Assembly: GCF_035712445.1 (NCBI RefSeq)
Contig: NZ_DASTAT010000093.1
Coordinates: 62,001 to 126,000, forward strand
Direction of reading: 5' to 3'
Source: Oligoflexus sp.
Lineage (GTDB): Bacteria > Bdellovibrionota_B > Oligoflexia > Oligoflexales > Oligoflexaceae
DNA: 64,000 nt
In this document: piece by piece, positions 24,336 through 32,867 of the stretch
Numbering within the stretch: position 1 is the stretch's first letter
Layout: every line of letters starts with the position of its first letter
The notes under the pieces: generated by a model
Told to the model about the DNA's origin: nothing
Database searches by the model: none
The model's input: the letters and a program-made list of their open reading frames with translations, nothing else
Program-made: the position numbers and the translations under genes

Positions 24336-24768
24336 AAAAACGGAAAAAGGTTGGGAATACGGAGGTATTCTCTTTAAAGATGAGAGATCGGCACAGCTCT
24401 CGAAGCAAGCTGATGAAGCTGCTTCGGGGACTTCTGCTAGAGCCGAGGCCTTGCCTCCCGCTGAAAATTTTCAACTTGTTTATGACGGATCTCAGGAAAA
24501 ATCATTCGGTAAATTTGTTGAAAAGGTTCTGAAAGAAAAAGATATAAGCATTTCAAGGCTTGCGAAGGAACTGTGTGTAAGTCGGCCCACTCTTTATGCT
24601 TGGATGTCAGGTGCAAGTATTCCGACCGAGTTGAACTTGGATAAAATCTATGTGTTCACGAAAGCAAATCCAGAAGAAATATTTATGGCTTTAACCGATA
24701 ATTTTGAGGGGCAAAAAGAAAGCATCCGTCAAAAAATTTTTGCACTTCCAAAGGTAAGCGGGCATTAA
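24325..24768 (+). CDS. HTH-domain partner of the DUF4160-like protein
   Basis: A 147-residue protein with two parts. The start MEIKKTEKGWEYGGILFKD resembles a small beta-rich region. Residues 70-125 hold an XRE-like helix-turn-helix: ISRLAKELCVSRPTLYAWMSG, then LNLDKIYVF. ATG 24325 has GGAG at 24313-24316. The HTH suggests it represses its own promoter, as antitoxins do, with the upstream protein as partner. Usual DUF4160 partners (DUF2442) lack an XRE domain, so this pairing is unusual. Confidence 0.6.
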   Translation: MEIKKTEKGWEYGGILFKDERSAQLSKQADEAASGTSARAEALPPAENFQLVYDGSQEKSFGKFVEKVLKEKDISISRLAKELCVSRPTLYAWMSGASIPTELNLDKIYVFTKANPEEIFMALTDNFEGQKESIRQKIFALPKVSGH

Positions 24769-24780
24769 ATTGCAAAACCC

Positions 24781-25034
24781 AAATCCCCGAAGGTTCCGGC
24801 TGTCGCATTCCCATTACCAGCGCAATCTTGTGGTCTGAGACGGAAGAATGCATCCTTGCGTCTAGAATCCGGGCTGCACAATCCTCCTTATGGACCAGCG
24901 TTTACTCGCGGATCAGCTGTCCATCACGCGCAAGCTGAACTCATGGTGCACCTCGGCCCGCAGGATTCAACGCTATTTCCATTTGTCCAGTAGCTCTGTT
25001 GGCCCGAATCTATTTGGTCGTCAAAGCTCAAGGT
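24781..25034. repeat. island repeat R, copy A (about 255 bp)
   Basis: This block recurs at 35243-35506 with the same order of identical stretches, such as ACCAGCGCAATC, GGTCTGAGACGGAAGAATG, CTCCTTATGGACC and GTCAAAG. The copies look about three-quarters identical with small gaps. Both start with AATCCCCGAA. A short frame starting at ATGGACC is open in each copy (SITRKLNS versus SITRQLNS), so a decayed or miniature coding unit is possible. No known element recognised. Confidence 0.75.
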
Positions 25035-25064
25035 ATCCTCGGAGTTCTGGGTCACGGTAGAGGT

Positions 25065-25496
25065 CTAGGATTTCCGCAGCTCCATTGACTCTCCGCCCCT
25101 CAGCAATCGGGCTACAGCATTTTCCCGAAACCGAACCGCCGTCATTTCCCTTTCAAATTGAGCAAGAGCCACGAGAACCACCACCATCATTCTGCCGAAA
25201 GGATTTGATGAATCAAGGTCTAGCCCAATGATGAAGAGATCGACTTTGTTGGCTTCGCAGTGTGCGACGAAAGCCAGAAAATCGACTAAGGACCGGCTGA
25301 GGCGGCTCAGCTCTGCGGCTACACAGAAATCTATTTTCTGCCCACTGATGAGATCCCAGAGTTTCTGGTAGCCGGGTCGATTGGTATCCTTAACTTTGAT
25401 GGTATCACTGAGATGCTTGAGGCTGTCTTTTAAGTATTTGATACACAGTTGATCGATCCCATTTGGCTGACTTGGATTTGGTTCTGATTCGATAAA
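25065..25496 (-). pseudogene. serine recombinase, catalytic-domain fragment
   Basis: On the minus strand the frame ending at TAG 25065 reads DFCVAAELSRLSRSLVDFLAF, then SSNPFGRMMVVVLVALAQFEREMTAVRFREN, the hallmark of resolvase/invertase catalytic domains (helix E region). There is no ATG, and the N-terminal strand with the catalytic serine is missing: the frame opens at a stop before FIESEPNPSQ. It ends MELRKS with no DNA-binding domain. A separate piece of recombinase C-terminus is at 32,244-32,664. Both lie on the same strand around the Wadjet operon. Confidence 0.8.
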
Positions 25497-25596
25497 TTAG
25501 GTGACTTTCACCGTATATTTCCCTGGCCTGTAGGAGAATTCCAGCGTAAATGATGGGTCGCAGCTCGATACATTCCGCCCAAGCCTTGAGGCCGCT

Positions 25597-27015
25597 ATGG
25601 AAATTCAGGACTTACAGTATCTTCGCGAAGGTCATGCGGGCTTTCGCCTGTTTCGCTCGCAGCATTTTGCCTTTACCGCTAGCCTTTTCTGGAAGCGATT
25701 TGTACGTGCCAATCAGCGAGCTCTTGACGAAGTGACTCTGCTCGAAGCGATTGAAGATCATCTTTACCAATCCCCCCATGAGGTTTGCCCACAGACTCCT
25801 GCTCGTGACATTCTGAAACATTGGGTGGAGGCGCAGTACCTACGTCAATATTATTCCGAGCGGGACGACGTCGCACGCTATGAGTTGACGGTTTCGATCG
25901 AAAAGGCGCTGGACTGGGTGTATAGCCTACGCCCTCGCTCATTTGTGGGGACTGAGTCCCGCCTCCGGACTATTTACGAACTTCTCCTGCAAATTCGCGA
26001 ACAAACGGAGAAGGATACCCAAATGCGTGTCAATCTGCTGATGGCGGAACGGCAGAAGATTACCGATGAAATAGACCGGGTCCTGCGCGGTGAGCTGAGT
26101 TTTCTGACCGATGTTCAAGTCAAAGAGCGCTTCGCGCAACTTGGAGACATGGCGCGGCAGCTTCTGCGGGATTTTACAGAGGTTGAGCAGAATTTTCGCC
26201 AGCTGGACCGGCAGGTTCGTCGCCGTATTACTCAGCTCGACGGGCATAAGTCCACGGTTCTGGAATCGGTCTTTCGTGAAAGTGACATCATCAAGGAATC
26301 GGAGCAAGGTCGCAGCTTTCAGGCTTTCTTTGAATTCCTGCTGTCGCCGGGCCGTCAGGAGGAAATGGAAACGCTCCTGAATCATGTTTATAGTCTTGAG
26401 GCCATACGCATGGGCGAACCCGATCTCTTTCTCAGCAGTGTGCAGTCACGTCTTATCGATGCGACTGACAAGGTTCAGTCAACCCAAAACCAGCTCGCCG
26501 CTCAGCTACGACGATTTCTTGACGATCGCCAGCGGCTTCAGAACACCAGAATCTCGCAGCTGATTGACAGGATCGAACAGGGTCTTCTGAATTCGGATTT
26601 CGCTGAGGCCACCGATTCGGCTTGGTCTTATCTTGACGAGCAGGCCCCGCACATTGAGATCCCGACCCGGAGCCTCTACAGGATACCACTTAAGTTTGAA
26701 GCAGACACAGCAGTCGAGGTGGCCGACCATCAAAAAGTGTCAGCAGCTGCTCTCTTCAGTCTGGATGTGATTGACGAGCGGCAGCTTCTGCTCCGGATCA
26801 GACGCTGTCTGGATATAACCGATCCCGTATCACTGAAGGAAGTCCTTGACCATTATCCGCTGGAAAAAGGCATTGCTGAACTGGTGACCTATATCAAACT
26901 TGCCTTGCGAGATCCCCACGGCACAGTCAGCAGCGACAGCACATTTGACCTTATTATCACGAGTCGACATGGTGAACGCAAGGTCGCCGTGCCTCACACA
27001 TGGTTTAGCAGGTGA
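25597..27015 (+). CDS. jetA: Wadjet protein JetA (DUF3375, kleisin-like)
   Basis: First gene of a Wadjet plasmid-defence operon. At 472 residues it has the DUF3375 pattern: LQYLREGHAGFRLFRSQHFAFTASLFW near the start, a long charged helical middle (RVNLLMAERQKITDEIDRVLRGE) and a C-terminal part ending DSTFDLIITSRHGERKV. In known systems JetA is the kleisin subunit that links the two heads of the JetC SMC dimer. TTGAGG lies 5 bases before the ATG. The next three genes follow within a few bases or overlap. The upstream 100 bases must hold the operon promoter; none is obvious. Confidence 0.92.
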   Translation: MEIQDLQYLREGHAGFRLFRSQHFAFTASLFWKRFVRANQRALDEVTLLEAIEDHLYQSPHEVCPQTPARDILKHWVEAQYLRQYYSERDDVARYELTVSIEKALDWVYSLRPRSFVGTESRLRTIYELLLQIREQTEKDTQMRVNLLMAERQKITDEIDRVLRGELSFLTDVQVKERFAQLGDMARQLLRDFTEVEQNFRQLDRQVRRRITQLDGHKSTVLESVFRESDIIKESEQGRSFQAFFEFLLSPGRQEEMETLLNHVYSLEAIRMGEPDLFLSSVQSRLIDATDKVQSTQNQLAAQLRRFLDDRQRLQNTRISQLIDRIEQGLLNSDFAEATDSAWSYLDEQAPHIEIPTRSLYRIPLKFEADTAVEVADHQKVSAAALFSLDVIDERQLLLRIRRCLDITDPVSLKEVLDHYPLEKGIAELVTYIKLALRDPHGTVSSDSTFDLIITSRHGERKVAVPHTWFSR

Positions 27016-27019
27016 AGCA

Positions 27020-27643
27020 ATGCAAACAGATCAGCTGTCAGCGCCGTCTGTCCCGCGTCCAGAATTCTCGGCCGTGCTCATTCATCTTTTGCGAGGGCCA
27101 CTTTATAGTCAGGAAAGGCCCCAACTGTGGAACAGCCTTCTGACCATGCAGGTGGAGGTCAAGACGTACTTTCAAGTGATCCAACTCGCACTCTATCTTG
27201 ATGAGGCCGAAGGCTATGCGTTTCTCAGGCAGATGGAGCCAGATCTGAATGATGACTCCGTGCCGCGTCTTATCCGCCGCCGACCACTTGGTCTTGCGAT
27301 GAGTGTTCTCTGTCTTTTGCTTCGCAAGTGGCTTGTCGAGCATGACACGAAAGGGGGTGAACCGCGGGTCATCATGGATCGGAAAACCATTCATGCGGAA
27401 CTTGGCCTCTATTTGAAGGATGACCGCAGCGAGGCGAAAAAGGCTGATAAGATGGATAAGTACATCCAACAGGCAGTGGACTGGGGTCTCGTGCGAGAGC
27501 TCAAGGGTGACAGCGAAAAATTGGAAATCCTGAGAATTACCAAAGCTCTGATCAATGCCGAATGGCTTGGCAACCTTGAGGAAAGACTCCGCCAGTACCA
27601 GCAGCAAACGGAAACTCCAGCTGAGGATCAGGACAATGTATGA
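27020..27643 (+). CDS. jetB: Wadjet protein JetB (DUF4194, KITE-like)
   Basis: Second Wadjet gene, 207 residues: LIHLLRGPLYSQERPQLWNSLLTMQVEVKTYF, LDEAEGYAFLRQ, RRPLGLAMSVLCLLLRKWLVEHD and a C-terminal winged-helix-like DWGLVRELKGDSEKLEILR. JetB is the KITE subunit equivalent to MukE. The open frame extends to 26900 inside jetA, but ATG 27020 has AGGTGA in front and is 4 bases after the jetA stop, so it is preferred. Confidence 0.9.
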   Translation: MQTDQLSAPSVPRPEFSAVLIHLLRGPLYSQERPQLWNSLLTMQVEVKTYFQVIQLALYLDEAEGYAFLRQMEPDLNDDSVPRLIRRRPLGLAMSVLCLLLRKWLVEHDTKGGEPRVIMDRKTIHAELGLYLKDDRSEAKKADKMDKYIQQAVDWGLVRELKGDSEKLEILRITKALINAEWLGNLEERLRQYQQQTETPAEDQDNV

Positions 27644-30600
27644 ACGGGTCGAAGGGTATCGATTAAATCGGTTTGAGCTTTTGAATTGGGGCACCTTTCA
27701 CAAAAGCATTTGGAAAATCGAACCTCGCAATCACAATGCCCTGCTCACCGGCGATATCGGGTCAGGGAAATCCACGCTGGTGGATGCCTTGACCATACTC
27801 CTCGTGCCCCGCCCATCCAATCAAATCGTTTTTAACAAGGCGGCGGGCGCTCAGGCTCAGGAACGCACTCTGCGATCCTATATTTTGGGCGAATACAAAA
27901 ACGAGGTCGATTCGGATAGTCAAAAAGCCCGCGCGGTTATGCTACGAAACCATGGCAGCTATAGCGTTTTGCTTGGCTACTTCTATAACCAGACAAGCCT
28001 TCATGGTGTTTCTCTGGCGCAAATTTTCTTTTTCCGCGAAAAGGGCGGGCAGCCTGAGCGCCTCTTCGTCGTGTATGAAGGCGATTTGACTATTCATGGC
28101 GATTTTCGTGGCATTGATGATGTCCACCAGCTGAAAATGCGTCTTAAAGCCAAAGGAGCCAAGGTCGGTGATGGTCTGGCGGCCTACGCTTCGCAATTCC
28201 GTCGTCTAATGGGCATCACGAGCGATCGGGCTCTCGAGCTCTTTTATCAAACGCTGTCGATGAAGTCAGTCGCTGATCTCACCGATTTTGTACGTGATCA
28301 TATGCTCGAAGTGGACGACACTCGTGAGCGTGTGGATATTCTTTGCCGCAGTTTCGATGATCTTGATAGAGCTCATAAGGCAGTGGTCAAAGCCCGTCGG
28401 CAGATCGAGCTTCTTGATCCTTTGGTGCAGGCGGGGATCGAGTTTGCTGCACTCGAGAAGCGGTCCTCACTGCATCGGCAGCAACGCGATCTTTTGGAAG
28501 TCTGGCGGGCTCAAAACGTTCTTCGGATGGAGCAGGATAGAAAGCTGCAGCTCGAACAGGAACTGCAAAAGACCCGGCAGAAAATTCAGCTAGCCGACCA
28601 GGAGGAAGAGCGCCTCCGGTCAGAAGAGGACGGTATAAGGCAGGCGATTGCCGCCAATGGTGGCGCGCGCCTTCAGGAGCTGGAGCGGGAGCAAAAACGC
28701 CAGGATGCGCTTTATGGGCAGGCGCAAAGCTCCCGCGAGAACTTTCACCGGAGGGTGACCAGCCTTGACATGCCTCTGCCTCAAAATTTGGAGCAGTTTG
28801 TTGATCTGGGTCAAAAAATAGTAGCGCGACGGCATGAACTTATTGAAGCCGAACGCGACTTCGACAATCATCGAATGGAGGTCCGACATTCGTTTAAAGA
28901 ACTTAACGAACGGATTCTGCAGCTGGCAGGAGAAATAAAATCTCTGGAGGGCCGGCCAAACAATATTCCCAGGCATCTTTTGGAATTACGTCAGCAGATC
29001 TGCGAGAGCTTGCAACTGCCTGAGATCCAGCTTCCTTTCGTGGGAGAACTGCTCCAGGTGCTTCCGACCGCCCAGCTTTGGGAAGGTGCCATCGAGCGAG
29101 TCTTGCACGGGTTTGCCCTGAGTCTTCTGGTTGATGATAAGAACTATGCTCTGGTGTCCAACTGGGTGGATCAGACGCGACTGAAGGGTCGACTGGTCTA
29201 TTACCGCTGGGGAAAACCTCAGCGAACCGTGGACCTGACTAGCTTGCAGTCTCAAAGTCTGCTTTTGAAAATTGCCATCAAAGAGGACTCCGCTGCCTAT
29301 GACTGGCTCCTCAATCAGCTGCAGCAAAGATTTGATTATCGCTGCTGCGAAACCCTCGATGATTTCCGCCGAAGTTCATATGCCTTGACCCGGCAAGGCC
29401 AGATCAAGAGCGGTGGAGATCGGCATGAAAAGGATGATCGTAGCGCGCTCGGCGATCGTTCCCGCTATGTTCTTGGCTGGAATAATAAGGCCAAGCTCGA
29501 TACCCTCCGCCAGCAGCGGGAGGCATTTGAGCAAAAGGCGCAGCTTGTGGCCCAGGAACTTTCTCAGCTGGAAGCGAAACGCGAGTCATTTCGCGAGCTG
29601 ATTGAAACGCTTAGGCTGCTGGAGGAAGTCAGAACCTATGAGCAGATTGATGTGGAATCTCCGCTCAAGCTTTTGGCTCAGATCCGCCAGGAGCGGGAGC
29701 TCATTGAAGGTCAGTCAGGCAAGCTGCGCGAACTGCAGGAAAGGTTGCGAACGCTGAAGGCAAAGCTTGAAGAGCAACGTCTGCAGCGAAATGAACTAAG
29801 CGATAAAAGGGCCAAGGACGAGTCGCGGATTGAGTCCAGTCTGAATGAGCAGGAGCGCGCCAGGGATATACTTAAGCAGATGGACGCGTTACAGCTTGCC
29901 GACGTACTTCCAACTATCGAACCCCTTTATAGGGACATGTACCAGGACCCTCCAAACCTCAACACGATCCTAGCGAGGGAAAGGGCTATACGGGAAAAGC
30001 TGCAGACTGAAATTGCTAATTTGCAAAAACGAATTGATCGGCTCCGCGATTCCATCATCAAGAATATGCAGAGCTATCGCGCTGAGTTCACGGTCGAAAC
30101 CAGTGAGGTTGACGCCAGCCTGGAGGCTTTTGCTGATTATCAAAGGATGTTGAAAGAGTTGCAGGATGATGGTCTGCCGTCTTACGAGTCGCGATTCAAA
30201 GAGGAACTTAATGAAAAGACGATCCAGTCCGTGGTCCAGTTTCAGAGCCGCCTTGAACGATCGAAAAGGGATATCCACGAGCGTATTACGCAGATTAACT
30301 TGTCGCTGCACACCATAGATTATAATGATGGAACCTATATCGAGCTGAAGGCCATACCCTCGTCTGACGCCGATATCCGGCAATTCCAGCAGGATCTCCG
30401 GAGTTGTCTGGAAGGGAGTTTAAGCGGCAAGCTCTACGATGAGCAGCGGTTCCTTAAAGTCAAAGCCTTGATCGAGCGCTTTCGTGGCCGCGAAGGTAGC
30501 GTCGAGACGGATAGGCGGTGGACGCAGCGGGTAACCGACGTTCGTCACTGGTTTGAGTTTGCTGCAGCTGAGATTTGGCGAAATGACTCTACGGTGCGGG

Positions 30601-31022
30601 AGTACTATGAATCGGGCAGTGGAAAATCCGGCGGGCAGAAGGAAAAATTAGCTTATACGGTTCTGGCCTCGGCTCTGGCCTATCAGTATGGACTTCATGA
30701 GAAGCAGAGTTTGGACCGGTCTTTCCGCTTCGTCTGCATTGACGAGGCCTTTGGCAAGGGGTCGGATGAAAGTACCCGCTATGGCTTGGAACTCTTTCAG
30801 AAACTGGGGCTCCAGCTCCTGGTTGTCACACCCCTGCAAAAAATTAAGGTTATCGAAGACTATGTGCAAGCCGTGCACTTCGTGCACAATGATGGCGGGA
30901 AGAATTCCATGCTGCGGAATATGTCCATCGAGGAGTACCGGAAGGACCGCGACAAATATCGAGAGGTCGCTGAATCCCTAAGCCCGAACCCCATAAAGGT
31001 CCCAAGCAATGTTGTCACCTGA
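27636..31022 (+). CDS. jetC: Wadjet protein JetC (SMC/MukB-like ATPase)
   Basis: SMC-like motor of 1128 residues. N-terminal Walker A GDIGSGKSTLVDALTIL, very long Glu/Gln/Arg-rich coiled coils (about residues 250-480 and 600-900) separated by a hinge-like region (GELLQVLPTAQLWEGAIERVLHGFALSLLV), and a C-terminal head with GSGKSGGQKEKLAYTVLAS and Walker B FVCIDEAFGKGSDES. In Wadjet it extrudes loops on plasmid DNA. ATG 27636 overlaps the jetB stop by 8 bases and begins MYERVEGYRLNRFELLNWG, the family start; the longer frame from 27555 is not family-like. Confidence 0.94.
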   Translation: MYERVEGYRLNRFELLNWGTFHKSIWKIEPRNHNALLTGDIGSGKSTLVDALTILLVPRPSNQIVFNKAAGAQAQERTLRSYILGEYKNEVDSDSQKARAVMLRNHGSYSVLLGYFYNQTSLHGVSLAQIFFFREKGGQPERLFVVYEGDLTIHGDFRGIDDVHQLKMRLKAKGAKVGDGLAAYASQFRRLMGITSDRALELFYQTLSMKSVADLTDFVRDHMLEVDDTRERVDILCRSFDDLDRAHKAVVKARRQIELLDPLVQAGIEFAALEKRSSLHRQQRDLLEVWRAQNVLRMEQDRKLQLEQELQKTRQKIQLADQEEERLRSEEDGIRQAIAANGGARLQELEREQKRQDALYGQAQSSRENFHRRVTSLDMPLPQNLEQFVDLGQKIVARRHELIEAERDFDNHRMEVRHSFKELNERILQLAGEIKSLEGRPNNIPRHLLELRQQICESLQLPEIQLPFVGELLQVLPTAQLWEGAIERVLHGFALSLLVDDKNYALVSNWVDQTRLKGRLVYYRWGKPQRTVDLTSLQSQSLLLKIAIKEDSAAYDWLLNQLQQRFDYRCCETLDDFRRSSYALTRQGQIKSGGDRHEKDDRSALGDRSRYVLGWNNKAKLDTLRQQREAFEQKAQLVAQELSQLEAKRESFRELIETLRLLEEVRTYEQIDVESPLKLLAQIRQERELIEGQSGKLRELQERLRTLKAKLEEQRLQRNELSDKRAKDESRIESSLNEQERARDILKQMDALQLADVLPTIEPLYRDMYQDPPNLNTILARERAIREKLQTEIANLQKRIDRLRDSIIKNMQSYRAEFTVETSEVDASLEAFADYQRMLKELQDDGLPSYESRFKEELNEKTIQSVVQFQSRLERSKRDIHERITQINLSLHTIDYNDGTYIELKAIPSSDADIRQFQQDLRSCLEGSLSGKLYDEQRFLKVKALIERFRGREGSVETDRRWTQRVTDVRHWFEFAAAEIWRNDSTVREYYESGSGKSGGQKEKLAYTVLASALAYQYGLHEKQSLDRSFRFVCIDEAFGKGSDESTRYGLELFQKLGLQLLVVTPLQKIKVIEDYVQAVHFVHNDGGKNSMLRNMSIEEYRKDRDKYREVAESLSPNPIKVPSNVVT

Positions 31023-32175
31023 GACTTTGGAAAAGAGGGCCCAGCGGGCATGGCCCAGTCTGCTCAAAGGGGAGCTGGCTTTTCCCTGGGCGATCCCTCT
31101 GGGATCGCCCAGAGGTCGTGAGCTTCTGGAGTCATTCGATAGCGTGCTGGCCTGGGCTGGCGGCATAAGACGGTTGGCTATGCGGCACGGGCTTCGGCTG
31201 GTCGAGATACTTGTGAGGCATCGGCAGCTGGGCGAGCAGAGTCTTCCCCAAACTCTTATAGTCGAGGACTTGGCAGCTTATTTGCGCTGGCAGAAGAAGG
31301 AACAGCTTTATAGGCAATGGACCCAGGCGCGGGAGCTGACACTGGTCGAATTTCCTATGTTGAGCGATTGGATTCATAAACGCACCGATGTACTGGAAGA
31401 TCGGCTAGATGTTTGGCCGCAGTGCCTCTCCGTTCTCCGCTATTTTCTAAAGCACCCTCGTCCCGACCGCTATGTTCGAGAGCTCGATATCCCTGGAATC
31501 GACAGCAAATTCATTGAAACCCACCGTCCGCTGCTTGATCAACTTCTGCAACTTGTTCTTCGGCTTGAGCCAAGCGGTGAGCTCGTAGACTCCCTCAGGT
31601 CCTTTTGCCGAAAGTATCGACTCCGGTTTGACCCCCTCCTCATCCGATTCCGCTGGCTTGATCCTCGTCTGGCTGCGCAGACCCTGGGTTTGAGCGACCT
31701 GAGCGTTATGTTAGAAGAATTTCAGCAGCTCAACCCTCCGGTCTCGAAGGTGTTCATTTCTGAAAACAAGACTAACGTGCTTTCTTTTCCGCTGGTCAGG
31801 GACTCTCTCGTTATTTTTGGGCAGGGCGGTGGCGTAGGTGCATTGGCAGGCGTTCCCTGGCTGAGAACGAAAGACATTTATTACTGGGGGGATATTGATA
31901 CCCACGGGTTTGCCATTCTTGCCCAGTTCCGGGTGCATTTTCCCAAAGTTCGCTCGTTCCTTATGGACTCTCGTATACTTGAAGACTGTCGTGAACTCTG
32001 GGTCCAGGAGGAACGGCCCCGGGCTACCGCCTTTCCCCGCGATCTCCTCCATGAAAACGAGGCCGAACTCTATCAAAAATTGGAATCCGGGTCTTGGGGG
32101 ACCAACATCAGGCTCGAGCAGGAGCGTATTCCTTTTCACCATGTTCTAGCTGCTCTGGAGGACGTGGGCAGGTGA
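31009..32175 (+). CDS. jetD: Wadjet protein JetD (DUF3322/DUF2220, Toprim nuclease)
   Basis: Nuclease subunit of Wadjet that cleaves closed circular DNA. The 388 residues contain an N-terminal DUF3322 part (WAGGIRRLAMRHGLRLVE, DLAAYLRWQ) and a C-terminal Toprim-like domain with FISENKTNVLSFP (acidic Glu) and IYYWGDIDTHGFAIL (DxD), so metal-binding residues are intact. It overlaps jetC by 14 bases, completing jetABCD. A recombinase remnant and attachment copy 2 follow. Confidence 0.93.
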   Translation: MLSPETLEKRAQRAWPSLLKGELAFPWAIPLGSPRGRELLESFDSVLAWAGGIRRLAMRHGLRLVEILVRHRQLGEQSLPQTLIVEDLAAYLRWQKKEQLYRQWTQARELTLVEFPMLSDWIHKRTDVLEDRLDVWPQCLSVLRYFLKHPRPDRYVRELDIPGIDSKFIETHRPLLDQLLQLVLRLEPSGELVDSLRSFCRKYRLRFDPLLIRFRWLDPRLAAQTLGLSDLSVMLEEFQQLNPPVSKVFISENKTNVLSFPLVRDSLVIFGQGGGVGALAGVPWLRTKDIYYWGDIDTHGFAILAQFRVHFPKVRSFLMDSRILEDCRELWVQEERPRATAFPRDLLHENEAELYQKLESGSWGTNIRLEQERIPFHHVLAALEDVGR

Positions 32176-32243
32176 ACGGATGGGGGCACCAGGAGTCCAG
32201 CAAGTCTGAAACCATCGACTTCTGCTCGAATATGAAAGAGGTG

Positions 32244-32664
32244 TACGCAACCTGAAATTTTTCTTTTGAGTATTCATGACGGTCGTACCATGCCACTTCC
32301 TTCTGTGCTTGGTTGGTATACCCAGCAGCGATTTTGTGGAATATGAACCCACGACGACGTAGTTTAGCCATTTTGGAGAGGTTTTCACCTCCCGGTGGTG
32401 GTCCATCTCGTGGCGCTGGACTATCTTCTCGCCATACGCTGATTGGCCCTTGTTCGTTTTGTGTGCAACATCGACTGGCCGAAAAGTTATATTGAAGCCC
32501 TTCAAAGCTTGGCTCATCGTCGATCTTACGGAAAAAGTCCCCTTCGCGATTTCTCGGGTTGAGAGTCCCTCGACGAGATATTTCTGCCGTAAAAATCCTA
32601 CATTTTTATAAAGTCGATTCAATAAAAATTCAATAATTATAATAGGTTCAAGGTACGGAGAAAT
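32244..32664 (-). pseudogene. serine recombinase, C-terminal DNA-binding fragment
   Basis: The minus-strand frame reads RLYKNVGFLRQKYLVEGLSTREIA (an HTH), a middle KGQSAYGEKIVQRHEMDHHREVK, and IPTKHRRKWHGTTVMN, the typical late segment of large serine recombinases (...GxKWHxxTV...). No catalytic domain is joined to it and the following residues look like readthrough. It starts 25 bases from attachment copy 2. A matching but shorter remnant is at 38,963-39,079. Confidence 0.75.
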
Positions 32665-32688
32665 TTGTTCAAGTGGTCTGGGTGATGG

Positions 32689-32810
32689 TGAGCCATGCTC
32701 CTTTCTTGCTTTCCTGAATAAAAAATCCAAAACAAAAATCAAAATAGATGTGGGCCCGCTTCGCGGTTCCATGGGCTTGTTTTGAGCCCGCTATTGCGGG
32801 CTGGAAATCC
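32689..32810 (+). repeat. attachment-type repeat, copy 2
   Basis: Begins with GAGCCATGCTCCTTTC, identical to the tRNA-Asn CCA end and flank, then CTTGCTTTCCTGAATAAAAA, GTGGGCCCGCTTCGCGG, CCATGGGCTTG and the hairpin AGCCCGC TATT GCGGGCT (32785-32802). It lacks the tRNA 3' half that copy 3 keeps. It separates the Wadjet segment from the AbiE pair. Confidence 0.85.
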
Positions 32811-32867
32811 TCATCACATCCTCATGCGCTTGCGATCCTGCTTAGAATAGAAAAATTTTCTGGTGAT

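Noticed and set aside
32146..32772. 208-codon minus-strand frame after jetD as one intact gene
   Set aside because: Only the central part matches recombinase C-termini; both ends are non-homologous readthrough, and the start is inside attachment copy 2.
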